In this document: positions 47,601 through 62,813 of the stretch, piece by piece
Layout of the letters: each line of letters opens with the position of its first letter
Position numbering within the stretch: the stretch's first letter is position 1
Origin: Entoloma clypeatum
Taxonomy: Eukaryota > Basidiomycota > Agaricomycetes > Agaricales > Entolomataceae
Direction: 5' to 3'
Assembly (NCBI GenBank): GCA_963565915.1
Contig: OY751496.1
Coordinates: forward strand, 1,736,001 to 1,800,000
DNA: 64,000 nucleotides
The notes under the pieces: generated by a model
What the model was told of the DNA's origin: nothing
What the model saw: the letters and a program-made list of their open reading frames with translations, nothing else
Database searches by the model: none
Position numbers and translations under genes: made by a program

Positions 47601-48510
47601 TCAGAGCTTCACGATGCCTCACCGACACAGGAAGTCTCCATCACAGAGTTCCGCCGGGTCGATGCACTTTCGTGCGACTTCGCCTATGAAGTATCATAGG
47701 AGGGCTGGATCTGGCTCATCTACACGCGTCATAAGACAGACTCAGCCTACTTCCCGACCTTCCCATGTCAGATCCAACTCTGCCACATCTTCCCTATATT
47801 CACCGCCGTCCTCGCGCCCGACATCGTTTTATGAAGCGTCAGAGAATGAGGTTCCACGCACGTCCTCTCCCTACAAGCCCCGGACCAGACGCACATCCGA
47901 TGATACGCGTCGGCCTGCCTCCACTACTAGCACCTTTGTTGCACACAAGCGTCAGGCGCCATTTGCTAGCCCTGTCACTCACCCCCGCTCGAGCTGGAAG
48001 AAGGCGTGGGGCTTAGAGCCACCCGGCTGGCAAACACGAACTGCGCATCTGCCCATTGAGGTCCTTGCTATCTCTCCTGCGACGGAACCGATTTCCATCA
48101 GAGATGTGTTTTCGGGGCGGCAGTCGCTCAGCCTTGGGGATGAGAGCGATTGGGTGGATGAGGACGACGATGTTCCGGCCTTTGCGGGTGGCTTGGGGCA
48201 GATGGGGCATCGCAGCGCGCTTAGTGAACCTTCTCAGGTGACGCTTTCGCCTGCGCCGAGGGGCCATCGGTCGTCGGTTCAACCGCGTGCCAATAATCGG
48301 GGACCAATGGGGTCTGGTAATACATCGGGTCCTGCACTGAGGCAGAAGGCTGGACATTCGCCTGCGGAACGTCTGTCTCCTCTCCCTGGGGGAAGCGCCT
48401 CGGAGGCTACGGAGACGAGGGGTGGAAGGAGACAGCTCCCTAACGGAAGGTCAGGACCTGCGTTTAGGCAGGCTATTCAGGAGGAGGATGAGGATGAGGA
48501 AGAGGAGTGA
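44659..48510 (+). CDS. CAMKL-group Ser/Thr kinase, Kin4-like, with UBA-like segment
   Basis: Four exons (44659-44812, 44865-45353, 45476-45613, 45674-48510) total 3618 nt, giving 1,205 residues. The kinase domain starts at about residue 41 (VGNYTLGRVIGEGAYGKVRM) and shows VAIKQIPK (catalytic Lys), 'IVHRDLKLENVLLDEHCRVK', LGDFGFTREF, 'YCGTTGYASPEML' and 'PEVDVWSLGVILYCLLTGTL'. It ends near 'DVTNRLTIPQILAHPWF'. At about residues 480-525 comes 'LGFDTAQIVHSVLSDACDAA' with AVWWMLKKQ, a UBA-like module as in MARK/AMPK-related kinases. The rest is a long Ser/Pro/Arg-rich, probably disordered tail ending in Glu/Asp. Yeast Kin4 is a spindle-position checkpoint kinase; that role here is inferred from kinase similarity only. 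It could also be another CAMKL member. Confidence 0.9.
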
Positions 48511-48835
48511 ACGGTCCGCATATGGTGGAGACGATCTAGCTGCATTTCTTGGTTTGCTTTTTATGTTTTTCGTTTTCTTTTACTTGCATCCGTTCCCTGA
48601 ACTGGCCTGATTCTGTATCTATCATGATAGGTTCCCTGCCTTCGTCTTTCATTGTACTAGTCCTCGTTCATCATTCGTTCATTTTGATACCCTTTCATCC
48701 TCATTCTATACACATATAACACCCATGCTACGTATGGACGAGTCTTTTCTAGGACGTGGATTCCACATATATTTCCGCCATTGTAATACGTTACCTGCTG
48801 CGAGTCGTTTTGCTCGTGTTCCATCAAATGACGCG
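48511..48835. other. 3' region between kinase and NDUFA2
   Basis: Convergent 3' flanks, T-rich; nothing else seen. Confidence 0.45.
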
Positions 48836-49224
48836 TTATGAACTCAATAGTTTTTCAACTTTTGTTTCCACCTCTTTTGCTGATAGGTGGTCGAGCTCAA
48901 CATGCCTCTCGACGCCTCGTTCTGTACCCCGTTAACATCCGTCAATATCAGGTTAGGCATAATGTGACACACCGAATCTTGCGAAGACCCGTGCAGGTGT
49001 ACCAGCCGCTTCTCGAATAAGAACGGGCAGGTCAGGATTGTATTGTTTAATAGTTGGGTATCGTGAAAGAATGAATTCCCTGTGATAAGCCGGGTGAACA
49101 AGACCGTTGAGCATAACGTCGTGCAAGTTTCTCACCGAGTACCCGCAGAAGCTGCACCCGTTTGTGAGCAAAGAACTCTGATTTCACGGATTGCGGGTGA
49201 GAGAGCCTTTGTGAATAATGACAT
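48836..49224 (-). CDS. NADH:ubiquinone oxidoreductase subunit NDUFA2/B8
   Basis: Three short minus-strand exons (49224-49136, 49079-48973, 48921-48836) total 282 nt, giving 93 residues. MSLFTKALSPAIREIRVLCS, 'QTGAASAGTREFILSRYPTI', 'KQYNPDLPVLIREAAGTPAR', VFARFERGVER, ending in a short helix with 'HLSAKEVETKVEKLLSS'. This is the L51/S25/CI-B8 family: a thioredoxin-fold accessory subunit of mitochondrial complex I, about 90-100 residues. CSQT and LIREA..TPA.V.AR are its signatures. Introns of 56 and 51 nt have good GT-AG ends. Each exon is too short to stand out alone, so the gene is easily missed. Confidence 0.93.
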
Positions 49225-49396
49225 TGCTGAGGCTGGCGCTATAGTGGGTAGTGTTCACGAAGAGTCTTGGCAGCGTAGGGATTAGGCAGATTACGTCAGC
49301 ATCCATCCCTTTTGAATTTGCGATCAACAACGCCGTTGACAACGACCAACCCGTCAAGCAGTCCAAGGCTCAAGCTCACCAACGCTGCCCACCGTC

Positions 49397-50768
49397 ATGA
49401 CCGACGACGAGAAAAGACAGCATGACGACTGGGCAAGCAGCCGCCAGAACAGGCTGCCCTCGTTCACCGAAGTTCTGTCCAGGAGAACCCGACCGCCCGT
49501 TGACCTCTTCATGTTCTAGTACGTTTCTCGCGATATTTACGATCCAAATTCAGCCCAAGACTTCTAAAAAACCTTAGCCTCTTTCTGCAACGTGAAGGTG
49601 CTGAAGATATCCTCGATTTCTGGCTCGACGTCCAACAGCATGAGAACTTGTGCCGAGCTTATTTCAAGGACGTCCGCAAGTCAGGCCGCACTATCAGGGA
49701 GGACTGGCCGCAATATTGGGACTATGCCCGTAGACGGGGCTCCATTTATGGCACGGTTGTTGGCCTCAGCCAGGAAGGGGGCGGCACGAAGCGAAGCACC
49801 GCAAGCACGGGCGAATTAATCAGTGACCATGACAAACGTAATCTTGCCGCAGCGGGAAGCAGCCATGATGAAAGGGGTGTTCGTGGTGTTCGTTCGACAA
49901 GTCCCCGACCGACAAACGTTTCCGAGAACACGCGCGTCGCGTCTCCTCTTGAAGCCGCCGATGGCCAACCACCGCGTTCCACCACCCCCTTCTCACTCTC
50001 AGGCCGCACACCGACTCTGTTCAACATGAGACGCGCGTCCCGTGCTCCTACAGTCATCCCCCGCTCGTCCGCCATCACTCGTCTTGACCTCATCGCTTCT
50101 GCAGAGCGCATCTTCTACCGATATCTCTCTCCCGCTGGCAACGTTGTAAACTCACAAGAAAACCATGAAATATACCTCCCACCTTCCCTGCGGATCCACA
50201 GCTTCCCTTTGACGAGTACACAGGATCCCAAGACGCAAAACGAACTCAGCATGATGGCACAGATACCCGACCTTTTCCATGCCCAGAAAGAGTATGTTTT
50301 CCGCGCCATGGAGCAGGACGCTTTCCCTCGTTTCCTCCGATCGAAGGCGTTTGGAAACCTGACGCCTATATCGGCACTGGTGCGCCTGATATTGGGGCTC
50401 ATCCTCCTGTGGATCGGGTTGGCGGTCGCATTCTCCCTGGTCTTCCTAGATGTCCAACCCAAATCGAAGAGGTTCTTCGTAAGTCGCCGGTGTGTTGTAA
50501 GAGGACGGGCCCTCTGACGTTTTTCATATAGCTTTTTATCCCATTTTTTCTTGCAATCCTCTTCCTTATCTCGCATCAATACGAGCTCGACCCTATCCTC
50601 ATCTTCCTCGGTCAATCAGAAACAACGCCTTTCCGAACACTGCGCATCCGCGAGCCTTATGTCAAGAAACTACTATTAGGACGCGCAATTTGGGTCAGCA
50701 TACTCGTTGCTGCATTCGTAGCGGCCTTGACTTTGATATTCTGGGCTGTCCCTGGATATCGCCTCTGA
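49397..50768 (+). CDS. RGS-domain membrane protein, RAX1-like
   Basis: Three exons (49397-49518, 49578-50478, 50532-50768) total 1260 nt, giving 419 residues. An RGS-like fold starts at 'LPSFTEVLSRRTRPPVDLFM' and 'LFLQREGAEDILDFWLDVQQ', and resumes after a Ser/Thr-rich insertion at 'IASAERIFYRYLSPAGN' through 'FHAQKEYVFRAMEQDAFPRF'. Three membrane helices follow: 'ALVRLILGLILLWIGLAVAF', 'LFIPFFLAILFLISH' and 'WVSILVAAFVAALTLIFW'. The RGS plus C-terminal membrane layout matches yeast Rax1, a bud-site selection and polarity landmark partner of Rax2. GAP activity on a G-alpha protein is not assured. Neighbours ARO1 (convergent) and NDUFA2 (divergent) give no functional link. Confidence 0.87.
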
Positions 50769-51340
50769 TCCAGGACGGATGTGATCACGAAATAATTTTG
50801 GGAAACAACAGAGGGAGCCCGCAAATACATGGGATGGATTGGGACGCTTTGCGGCCTCTAGAGTAATGTATATCGTGGAATCTCTGCATTCTTTTCGTAC
50901 GACCAAGTCTTGTTATTTCTATGACGATATATAACTTTCTACAACTCTTCCTCCCTCCTCCGTGGTCTCATCCTCGTAATTTCGATCATTTCCTGTTCCA
51001 TCATTTGACCTTTCTTCTTTTCTCTCATTTATTGCTTTGTCGTGTTGATTTTTCTTACATACCCTCTTGGATACCCTCTCCTTTCCCTCCCTCTCCTCTA
51101 TTGCTGCAGCATCTCTGCCCCTTGAGACGCACCCAAGACCATGACATTCTTTACTTGTTGTATAGGTCCTTGTTGGTTACCCTTTTGTTAAGTCTATCCA
51201 TAATAATCCTACCTTCCTAATACAAAACTGAAGTGTCACGAAAGTCGACTGCGTCGGACCACAAATACAATTCTATGCTCGATGTATGCTACATAACATG
51301 ATACAACTTTACACATGACTCTTTTTACACTTTTTGGCGC
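50769..51340. other. Convergent 3' region between RAX1-like gene and ARO1
   Basis: Pyrimidine-rich sequence, especially 50940-51120 on the plus strand. No gene recognised. Confidence 0.45.
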
Positions 51341-56386
<5,046 letters not shown>

Positions 56387-56537
56387 GGCACAGAGCAAAG
56401 GCCACTACGATCACGTGCTAAGGCTAAAATATTTCGCGTCTAAAATTAGAGCCCTCATTGACATCATACCCTCCACACCAGATAAAAACGAGAGAAACCG
56501 GTTTCCAATCGCACTCCATCCTCCGATTCAAACGCTC
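56387..56537. promoter_or_regulatory. Short divergent promoter, ARO1 and a small gene
   Basis: Only 151 bases separate the ARO1 start codon (minus) from the start of the plus-strand gene at 56538, so both must be driven from this interval or from inside the neighbouring gene. No TATA box is visible. Confidence 0.5.
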
Positions 56538-56899
56538 ATGTCCCAAACGAACCAAACACTAAACAACATGCAAGCGCTCCAAGACCAGTCTCCTCCCTCA
56601 GGCTCGGACAGCCCCTATCCTGAGCAACGCCATGCTGGCAAGGTTGGCTATGGGCCAATGTATCACCAAGGACCGGTAAGGTCGCACCAGGGCATCTCAA
56701 CTACTCACCCACCAATTCGTCACGACCTACCCAGACTTTTCATGATAAAATCAAAGGCCTCGAGGAAGAGATCAAGGGGAAAATCACGAAAAAACCCGAG
56801 TTGGTGGAGCGAGGGAAGAAGCGCATGAGTGGCATACTGAAACGCGAGGAGAGAGAAAAGGACTTGAAGGTGGGGATCAGAATGCATGCCGACATTTGA
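56538..56899 (+). CDS. Small basidiomycete hypothetical protein
   Basis: Two exons (56538-56675, 56735-56899) total 303 nt, giving 100 residues. It begins MSQTNQTLNNMQALQ, continues 'YPEQRHAGKVGYGPMYHQGP' and, after a 59-nt intron, 'HDKIKGLEEEIKGKITKKPE', LVERGKKRMSGILKREE, ending RMHADI. The pattern (RHAG.VG.GP, then K..GL.EE.KGK.T..PELVE.G..R..G.LK..E) recalls small fungal proteins that resemble bacterial CsbD-like stress proteins, highly charged and helical. No signal or membrane segment. The frame is open upstream to 56337, but that ATG lies inside the ARO1 coding region and is unlikely. Confidence 0.72.
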
Positions 56900-57198
56900 A
56901 AGACTGAAACTGCGACGTCGTAGGACGAGAACTCTCACAAAAAGAAATAAGCGCTTTTTTCACGCAATGATTAGACGGCTGTCGGCTTCTACCTATGTAC
57001 GAATTATGAACGACAGATGGATAATACTATACCAGCTTGGACATATACATATATAGACGCGCTGGATGTGATTTCACCGATCACGGCGATGGCCGAGATG
57101 CTAGCTACATCGTTGTCACTGTTCTCGTTTCCCTTGCCGTTTCCGTCTTCCTACACACTCCAACGTCGATACACTCTAAAATCGCGCACAACTCAACC

Positions 57199-58058
57199 AT
57201 GGCCGACCAGTTGGTGAGTCTGTACAACGTCCCGTAATCTCGATCGACGATAATGATGGGGCCGATCCCCTCCCAGTCTGAAGGTGCGAGATCGGAGTCT
57301 TTATCGACAGCAGTGACAACTTCTGACCCTAGTCCGTCTCCTTAGAACAAATCTCCGGTGCGCTCCTTATTCCGACATCGACCTGAATCATCTTACCCTC
57401 CCAATCAGAGTTTAAGGAAGCCTTTTCCCTGTTCGATAAAGGTGATTTCGGCATACCCCATCTATTTAAGCGATCTCCCCACTCAACTCGCTTCTTCACC
57501 TCAGACGGCGATGGCACGATCACGACCAAAGAACTTGGCACCGTAATGCGCTCGCTCGGGCAGAATCCCACAGAAGCCGAGCTACAGGACATGATCAACG
57601 AAGTCGATGCTGATGGCAACGGCACTATCGACTTTCCCGAATTCCTGACGATGATGGCACGGAAGATGCGCGACACAGACAGCGAGGAGGAGATCAAGGA
57701 GGCCTTCAAGGTTTTTGACAAGGACGGGAACGGGTACATCAGCGCAGCAGAGCTAAGGCATGTCATGACGAACCTTGGTACGGGATCTATTCCCTTCTTC
57801 GTTGGGCGAATCTTCTTAATAGTTTGGTTTACAGGGGAGAAGTTGACAGACAACGAGGTGGACGAGATGATCCGTGAAGCAGATGTCGATGGAGACGGTC
57901 AGATCAACTACGAAGGTATGCCCAAGCCCCTTTTCTTGTATCGCGCTTCTAACCGCTCTCTGCAATAGAATTTGTCAAGGTATGCATCATCTACTTCTTT
58001 CTTTTTTTTTTGTTTGCTCTGACGCTATGCCCCATTCCAGATGATGTTGGCCAAGTAA
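57199..58058 (+). CDS. Calmodulin, with 7-nt and 12-nt microexons
   Basis: Eight exons: 57199-57213, 57277-57283 (TCTGAAG, 7 nt), 57346-57357 (12 nt), 57409-57441, 57505-57777, 57835-57915, 57969-57979 (11 nt) and 58041-58058. They total 450 nt, giving 149 residues, the canonical calmodulin length. Only this model restores [20 protein letters not shown]. Four EF-hand loops are intact: [36 protein letters not shown] and [12 protein letters not shown], each with Asp at 1, an oxygen ligand at 3 and 5, and Glu at 12; the protein ends MMLAK. Calmodulin is the ubiquitous cytosolic Ca2+ sensor activating calcineurin, CaM kinases and myosins. Without the microexon the frame fails or a false N-terminus arises. 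Confidence 0.97.
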
Positions 58059-58420
58059 TCACGTCGCGGTGATACTGACAACGGACGATATTAGTGGCTT
58101 TGAATAATGACTGGCCCTCATTGTAGGGATAGATCGAAATACAACGCTGTCGTGTAGGAGTACATCTTACTATCTATGGATGGCTCTGCCCACGTTCGTC
58201 CGCGGGGATCGGGATTATGGAAACACCGATGATCAGGCACATCTCTTCAGTGTAATACCGCAGTCTTCGGATGACCGATATCGACGATGCCTTATTAATA
58301 TAATGATGGCTTGAGATGCCCTGGACCTCGAGTCATTCAAAACCACGCAGTCCCGCGCAGCAAATTCCCCCCAAACTCCTACTACTTTGCCTCCTCATCG
58401 AATTGGCCTGGTAACCTCGA
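58059..58420. other. Spacer between calmodulin and its tandem paralogue
   Basis: 362 bases holding the calmodulin 3' flank and the promoter of the paralogue. No gene or strong motif seen. Confidence 0.45.
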
Positions 58421-59305
58421 ATGACGGAGCAGCGCAACATCCTGGTACGTTCCCCGCGGCGTCTGAATCGGTTCAGAGCTGACATGCACCGCCTCTTTTT
58501 TGATGTCATTAGACGGAAGGTGAGGCTTTTTGTCGGCTGGAATGCACCGCTTTACTTGGTCATATTCGCTGACTCTCGGCCCTTTCATCTCAACCAAAGA
58601 CGGTATGTACTTAGAGATAATCGTTGACTACAAAGTTTTGCAATGATTAATCACCGTAATCAGATGGTTTGAAAGAGGCTTTCTCTCTCTTCGATAAAAG
58701 TGGGTGATAATAATCACCTCTAAATACACCTCGCCTTACCCCCTCAAACCAGACAACGATGGGACCATCTCCATGGACGAGCTTGCGGACATAATGCAGA
58801 GTCTGGGCAAACAGCCAACCGAGGCAGAACTCCAGCGGATGATCAAGCAGATCGATCTAAACGATGACGGCACAATTGACTATGAAGAGTTCGTCGAGCT
58901 GATGAGAAAGCCCCTGAACGAGGAGGACTCCCACAGGGAGCTTGAGGCGACCTTTGAGGTGTTCGATAAGGACCATAGCGGGTTGATTAGTCCTTTGGAG
59001 CTGAAACAGACTATGCGTGAGCTTGGTGAGGGTATCTTGGTTTGGGTATGGGTCGGTACTGACTTGTCTGTGGTGGTTTTAGCGATTACTTTGAAGGATG
59101 ACGAGATTGACGAGATGATACGTGAGGCGGACGTGAACCGCGATGGCCAGATTAGTTTTCTCGGTGCGTTTCTGTCCACCCATTAATTGTAAACCAGCGG
59201 TTTTTCAACGTCACCATCGTAGAGTTCAAGGCGGTGAGAAGACTTGATGCTTGTTAGCTATATGTCATGATCACTCATTTTCCTGCGCAGATGTTGTCCG
59301 GATGA
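58421..59305 (+). CDS. Calmodulin-like EF-hand protein, tandem paralogue
   Basis: Proposed exons: 58421-58444, 58513-58519 (ACGGAAG, 7 nt), 58664-58699, 58753-59025, 59083-59163, 59223-59233 (11 nt), 59291-59305; total 447 nt, 148 residues. The last five exons have nearly the same lengths as calmodulin's (36 vs 33, then 273, 81, 11 and 15 vs 18 nt), and a 7-nt microexon occupies the same place. The protein reads MTEQRNILTEDGLKEAFSLF, with four loops DKNNDGTISMDE, DLNDDGTIDYEE, DKDHSGLISPLE and DVNRDGQISFLE, all keeping Asp-1 and Glu-12, and ends FKAMLSG. It should bind Ca2+ but is clearly divergent from calmodulin, particularly in lobes 1 and 3. An optional 3-nt exon ACG before a GTATGT at about 58602 would also keep the frame, so the N-terminus is less certain. 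Confidence 0.88.
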
Positions 59306-59506
59306 ATCAACCCATCTTCCCTTTCTTGTTATGCTGCCTTTTTTCTTCTATTATCCACTGTCTGTGTTGCACTAGCACTAATATTTTAAGTAAGTACAAG
59401 TATTATTACTATTCCTGCTCGTATCTGGAAATGACATCATACATCCGCTATCTACACTATGTAGCGCACCAAGTTCGCCGTCATGAGACCTTGTCTTCAA
59501 CCCCTT

Positions 59507-59514
59507 TATATAAG
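59507..59514 (+). promoter_or_regulatory. TATA box of the 59601 gene
   Basis: TATATAAG 94 bases before the start codon at 59601; plausible core promoter. Confidence 0.5.
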
Positions 59515-59600
59515 AGGACTCCTGGCTTCAGTCAATTTGAGTTCACTTACCTCCTGCATCCACCCCTTCAAAAGCCGCTCTCAGTCCCCACGCTCAAACC

Positions 59601-60123
59601 ATGCCTGCCTTCCTCGACAAATTCATGCGCAAGTTGTCCCACAAGGGCAGCTCCAAAAGTACAGGAGCTCAGGATAAAGACAACGACAAGGCTGCGGACC
59701 CCAAGGCCTCGAGCCCTAAGCCCAGGGCTCGGAGTCCCTATCCCGAATCTACCAGCTCCGACAAACACAAACCTCGCTCCAACGAACAGCCTGAGCAGAG
59801 GTTCACCACCCTGCCACACCCCGCTGTGAATACCTCCTCCTTCCCTGTTCCTGCCCCCTTGAACTTACGCCGAGCATTGCAATCAACCACAGAAATCGAA
59901 CGATCCGGCTGACCTGCAACAGCCCACGCAAGGCTTTGGGGCCGGCGTCGCTACAATGCCTGGTCCCGCCATTCCGTCCAGTGACATCGTGGAAAGCCTC
60001 AGCCAGGAGCCAGTGGCCGTGGGTCCCCCTCCCTAAACCTTGCGTTGATGACTGATTGTGTCCTCATGTTTGATGTAGACCCGGCAAGAGCTGAAGGCTA
60101 GGTCCAAAGAGTTGAATGAGTAG
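59601..60123 (+). CDS. Small basic/Ser-Pro-rich hypothetical protein
   Basis: Starts MPAFLDKFMRKLSHKGSSKS. Exon 1 runs to about 59822 and ends PHPA before GTGAAT. An intron to about 59897 joins 'KSNDPADLQQPTQGFGAGVA' and 'PSSDIVESLSQEPVA'. A second intron (GTGGGT..GTAG) joins TRQELKARSKELNE and the TAG at 60121-60123. Without splicing, exon 1 reads on to a TGA at 59910-59912, so the model depends on two introns. A low-complexity Lys/Ser/Pro N-terminal half and a short charged C-terminal helix are visible. No known domain or signal peptide. A TATA box lies 94 bases upstream. Moderately sure that it is a real gene; function unknown. Confidence 0.6.
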
Positions 60124-61251
60124 CTTGGAGAACCTCAGGCGCCGATACTTGCTACTTAGAAGCCTGAGATCTCAATGTGATACAGATGTGTCTTGACCAA
60201 GGGGCATAGAATCATGCCAATGGGTTCGCTTCGTGATCTGTAGTGCGATATGGACTGGTCCAAATGTTCGAAAAAGAAGACATGTCAGTATGTAGAGAGA
60301 ACCTGAAAGTATACTTTTACAGTAGCTGGCAGCGTGTGTTGTTATTTGTGTAACGGTCTTCGCTCCGCTTGCATTGTTGCAACGCTTGACATCGGCCCCT
60401 CGTGCGATCGGACGACCCCAGTTTGCAATTGAGCTTTCCCCATACCGCGAACTCCTCCATCATTGACTCTGCATTAACTCGCCACAACAGTATCAAGAGA
60501 ACATGCTTCGGCTCGTTGGCAATCGCAGTTGCTAACGACTCAGTGGATCCGCTCATGGTTCGAACACTGGCGCACGGATCGCATTTATCGTTGTGGTTTT
60601 TTTCGGGTACTTACTATGACGGCTTGCGCATGGACTAAGTATCTGCCGGGGCTTGTGTCTGCCTCTGGCTTCCCATTGCCTTCGAGACGTTGGATTGGCA
60701 CCGCTTGTTCCCCAGGAAATTGCCTGACACCGAATTCACGCCAGGCAAGAACGGTTTACAACTGCAGCCACAAACTATTTAGGTGGGGTCGAACTCGCAC
60801 CTGAGGTCTGATCCCTGGCAACCTGAGAACAACAGAAGGCTCGAACTTTTACCAACCGTCGTACGTTGAACTTTCGAGCGTCGGGCATGGCTACGTCTCT
60901 TCGTGTCGCTGTTTCCGTTCGATTTCTAGTACGTCAGAGGCTATCGATAGGACGAAACCTGCTTAACCCTAACATGACCTTAATGCGCATCACGGACACC
61001 CTATTACGTTTCTCCTTTCCAACGTCTATGCTAGGGTTCTCATCCGTGATGTCGCTGGATGGCCTTCAAGCGATTCAGTCCATTAAACCGGCTGCACGCC
61101 GCTGTAGATCTGGGAGACATCGTCTGACTCTGTTTTCCCCCAGCGGCTGTCAGACGATTGTTTTCGGGTCAGTCTTCGAGTTTAAAACCGGTACGGTTCA
61201 AAGTCTTCATTCAATCGACCATTTCCTTCCGAACACTGCCTATCGCCTGTC
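60124..61251. other. Gap upstream of the GH12 gene
   Basis: A plus-strand open stretch at about 60890-61255 codes for no recognisable domain and overlaps the GH12 promoter. Otherwise nothing recognised. Confidence 0.4.
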
Positions 61252-62306
61252 ATGAAGTTGACAATCTCCAAGCTCGCTTTCCTCGTCGCCCTGATCCCAC
61301 TCGTCACAGCCTCCCCGGTTAATGCAAAGGCTGTCACCATCTGTGGTGAGGTCGCAGGATTCTCCGAGCACGCTCTAGAGTCTGATCCATCTCTATTCTA
61401 TTCAAGATGACCATGCGCCAATCGCCGCCGAAGTGTACACACTTTCCCTCAATCCGTGGGGGAAGCGCGACGCAATCAAGGGCTCAACCTGTGCTCAACT
61501 CATTTCTGTGCAAAACGGTGGCAAGGACGTCGTGTGGTCTAACGCTTGGAATTGGGTGGGTGGTAAACCTACAGTAAAAAGCTACACGAACCTTGCCCTG
61601 CGCGATGGCCTTAACAAGAAGGTTTCCGCTATCCATTCCATACAGGCAAATCTCTTCCATCCATGCTTTGATCCTCTTTCTTGATTTTTTTCTTGGGATA
61701 GTCGTCATGGTCGTGGGTTCATAGCCATTCATCATCATCCATCGTGTCCAACGTCGCGTACGACCTGTTCACTGCGGCGACACCGGGGGGGAAAAACGAA
61801 AACGAGGTCATGTTCTGGCTTGCAAACTACAGTGCAAAAGCACTTTCATTCAAGTACGGCGCTGATGGAAAACCGATACCTATACAAAGTAATATTCCTA
61901 TTGCCAATCACACTTGGTCAGTCCAGTGGCAATGTTCTCTCATCGAAAAACACTGACCGCGTCTGAATACAGGAACCTTTACTCTGGATCAAATGGATAT
62001 AACAAAGTCTTCTCCTTTCTTCCTTCCCGTGGGCCTATCCCCAGCTTCAGTGGTAATTTGAAAGAATTCCTTGCTGTGAACGATTTTTTTTTTCGTGTCA
62101 AGAGCCCGAGTAAACAAACTTCGCCCTTAGCACTTGGTCTCGATCAAGCTTCTCAGCGACGACCAGTACCTCACCACATTCCAAGCAGGCACAGAAGCCA
62201 CCTCGGGTTCTGCCACATTGAGAACGTAAGTCATCATCTCAGGCTCATCATGGATAGATTTGATGTTTGGAATACTAGTACACATTACAACGCGTTCATT
62301 AACTAG
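61252..62306 (+). CDS. GH12 endoglucanase (secreted)
   Basis: Six exons (61252-61345, 61407-61645, 61702-61916, 61973-62075, 62131-62225, 62279-62306) total 774 nt, giving 257 residues. A signal peptide MKLTISKLAFLVALIPLVTA leads to the GH12 beta-jelly-roll: 'AEVYTLSLNPWGKRDA', 'VWSNAWNWVGG', 'VSNVAYDLFTAATPGGKNEN' then EVMFWLANY, with the nucleophile Glu in NEVMFW, and 'YLTTFQAGTEATSGSATL' with the acid/base Glu in AGTEA. The family comprises retaining endo-beta-1,4-glucanases and xyloglucanases acting outside the cell. The intron 61646-61701 begins GC rather than GT. The final exon is short; an alternative acceptor at 62257 is possible but leaves a 32-nt intron. Confidence 0.92.
61646..61701 (+). 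other. GC-AG intron in the GH12 gene
   Basis: The frame requires splicing between ..SIQ and SSWSW.. here. The 56-nt interval starts GCAAAT after CAG, ends GATAG and contains no GT at all, so a GC donor is the only option. Confidence 0.7.
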
Positions 62307-62813
62307 GGGAAAGAATGACTTCAAATGGAAAAAAAAGTGTTAGCGACGTGATTTGGCGCGTTAAAGCAAGTTTCCGCTTGAGCTCTGTTAGAGATGGCCA
62401 AATACCGTGAGATGGACGCAAAGTCAATTATGCCTTCTTCGAACCGCGCAACCAGCGGTCGACAAGTTGCCGCCGGGCTTAGCCAGACCGAACCGCAAAT
62501 ACCCTGCATAAGCTGCCCGCTGTCGGATTATCGCAAGCTGTCGCTAAATCAGTAGTCTATTCTCCCGCACATCTTCAGTCATTCGTTCGAGAGAGACATA
62601 GTTTTCTGGATAAAATGTGCATGCTGTCTTGGCTGTTTGCGATGTTGAACTTGAAGATCAATGGCGCCACATAACCTATATGCATGGCTTCATCGCGGTG
62701 GAAGAAAGAGCCCGCCGAAGTCGATGATATTTGGATTTGTGAGATGTAATATACGGCGAACAGTACAAATTACGATTCAGCCACTAAGAAATCCGTGTTT
62801 GTGTGGCCCTTGA
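62307..62813. other. Convergent 3' region between GH12 and the Asp-run protein
   Basis: 3' flanks of two convergent genes; nothing else recognised. Confidence 0.45.

Noticed and set aside
60770..60805. TTCGAC-containing motif resembling a tRNA box B
   Set aside because: No matching T stem, acceptor or box A could be drawn on either strand.
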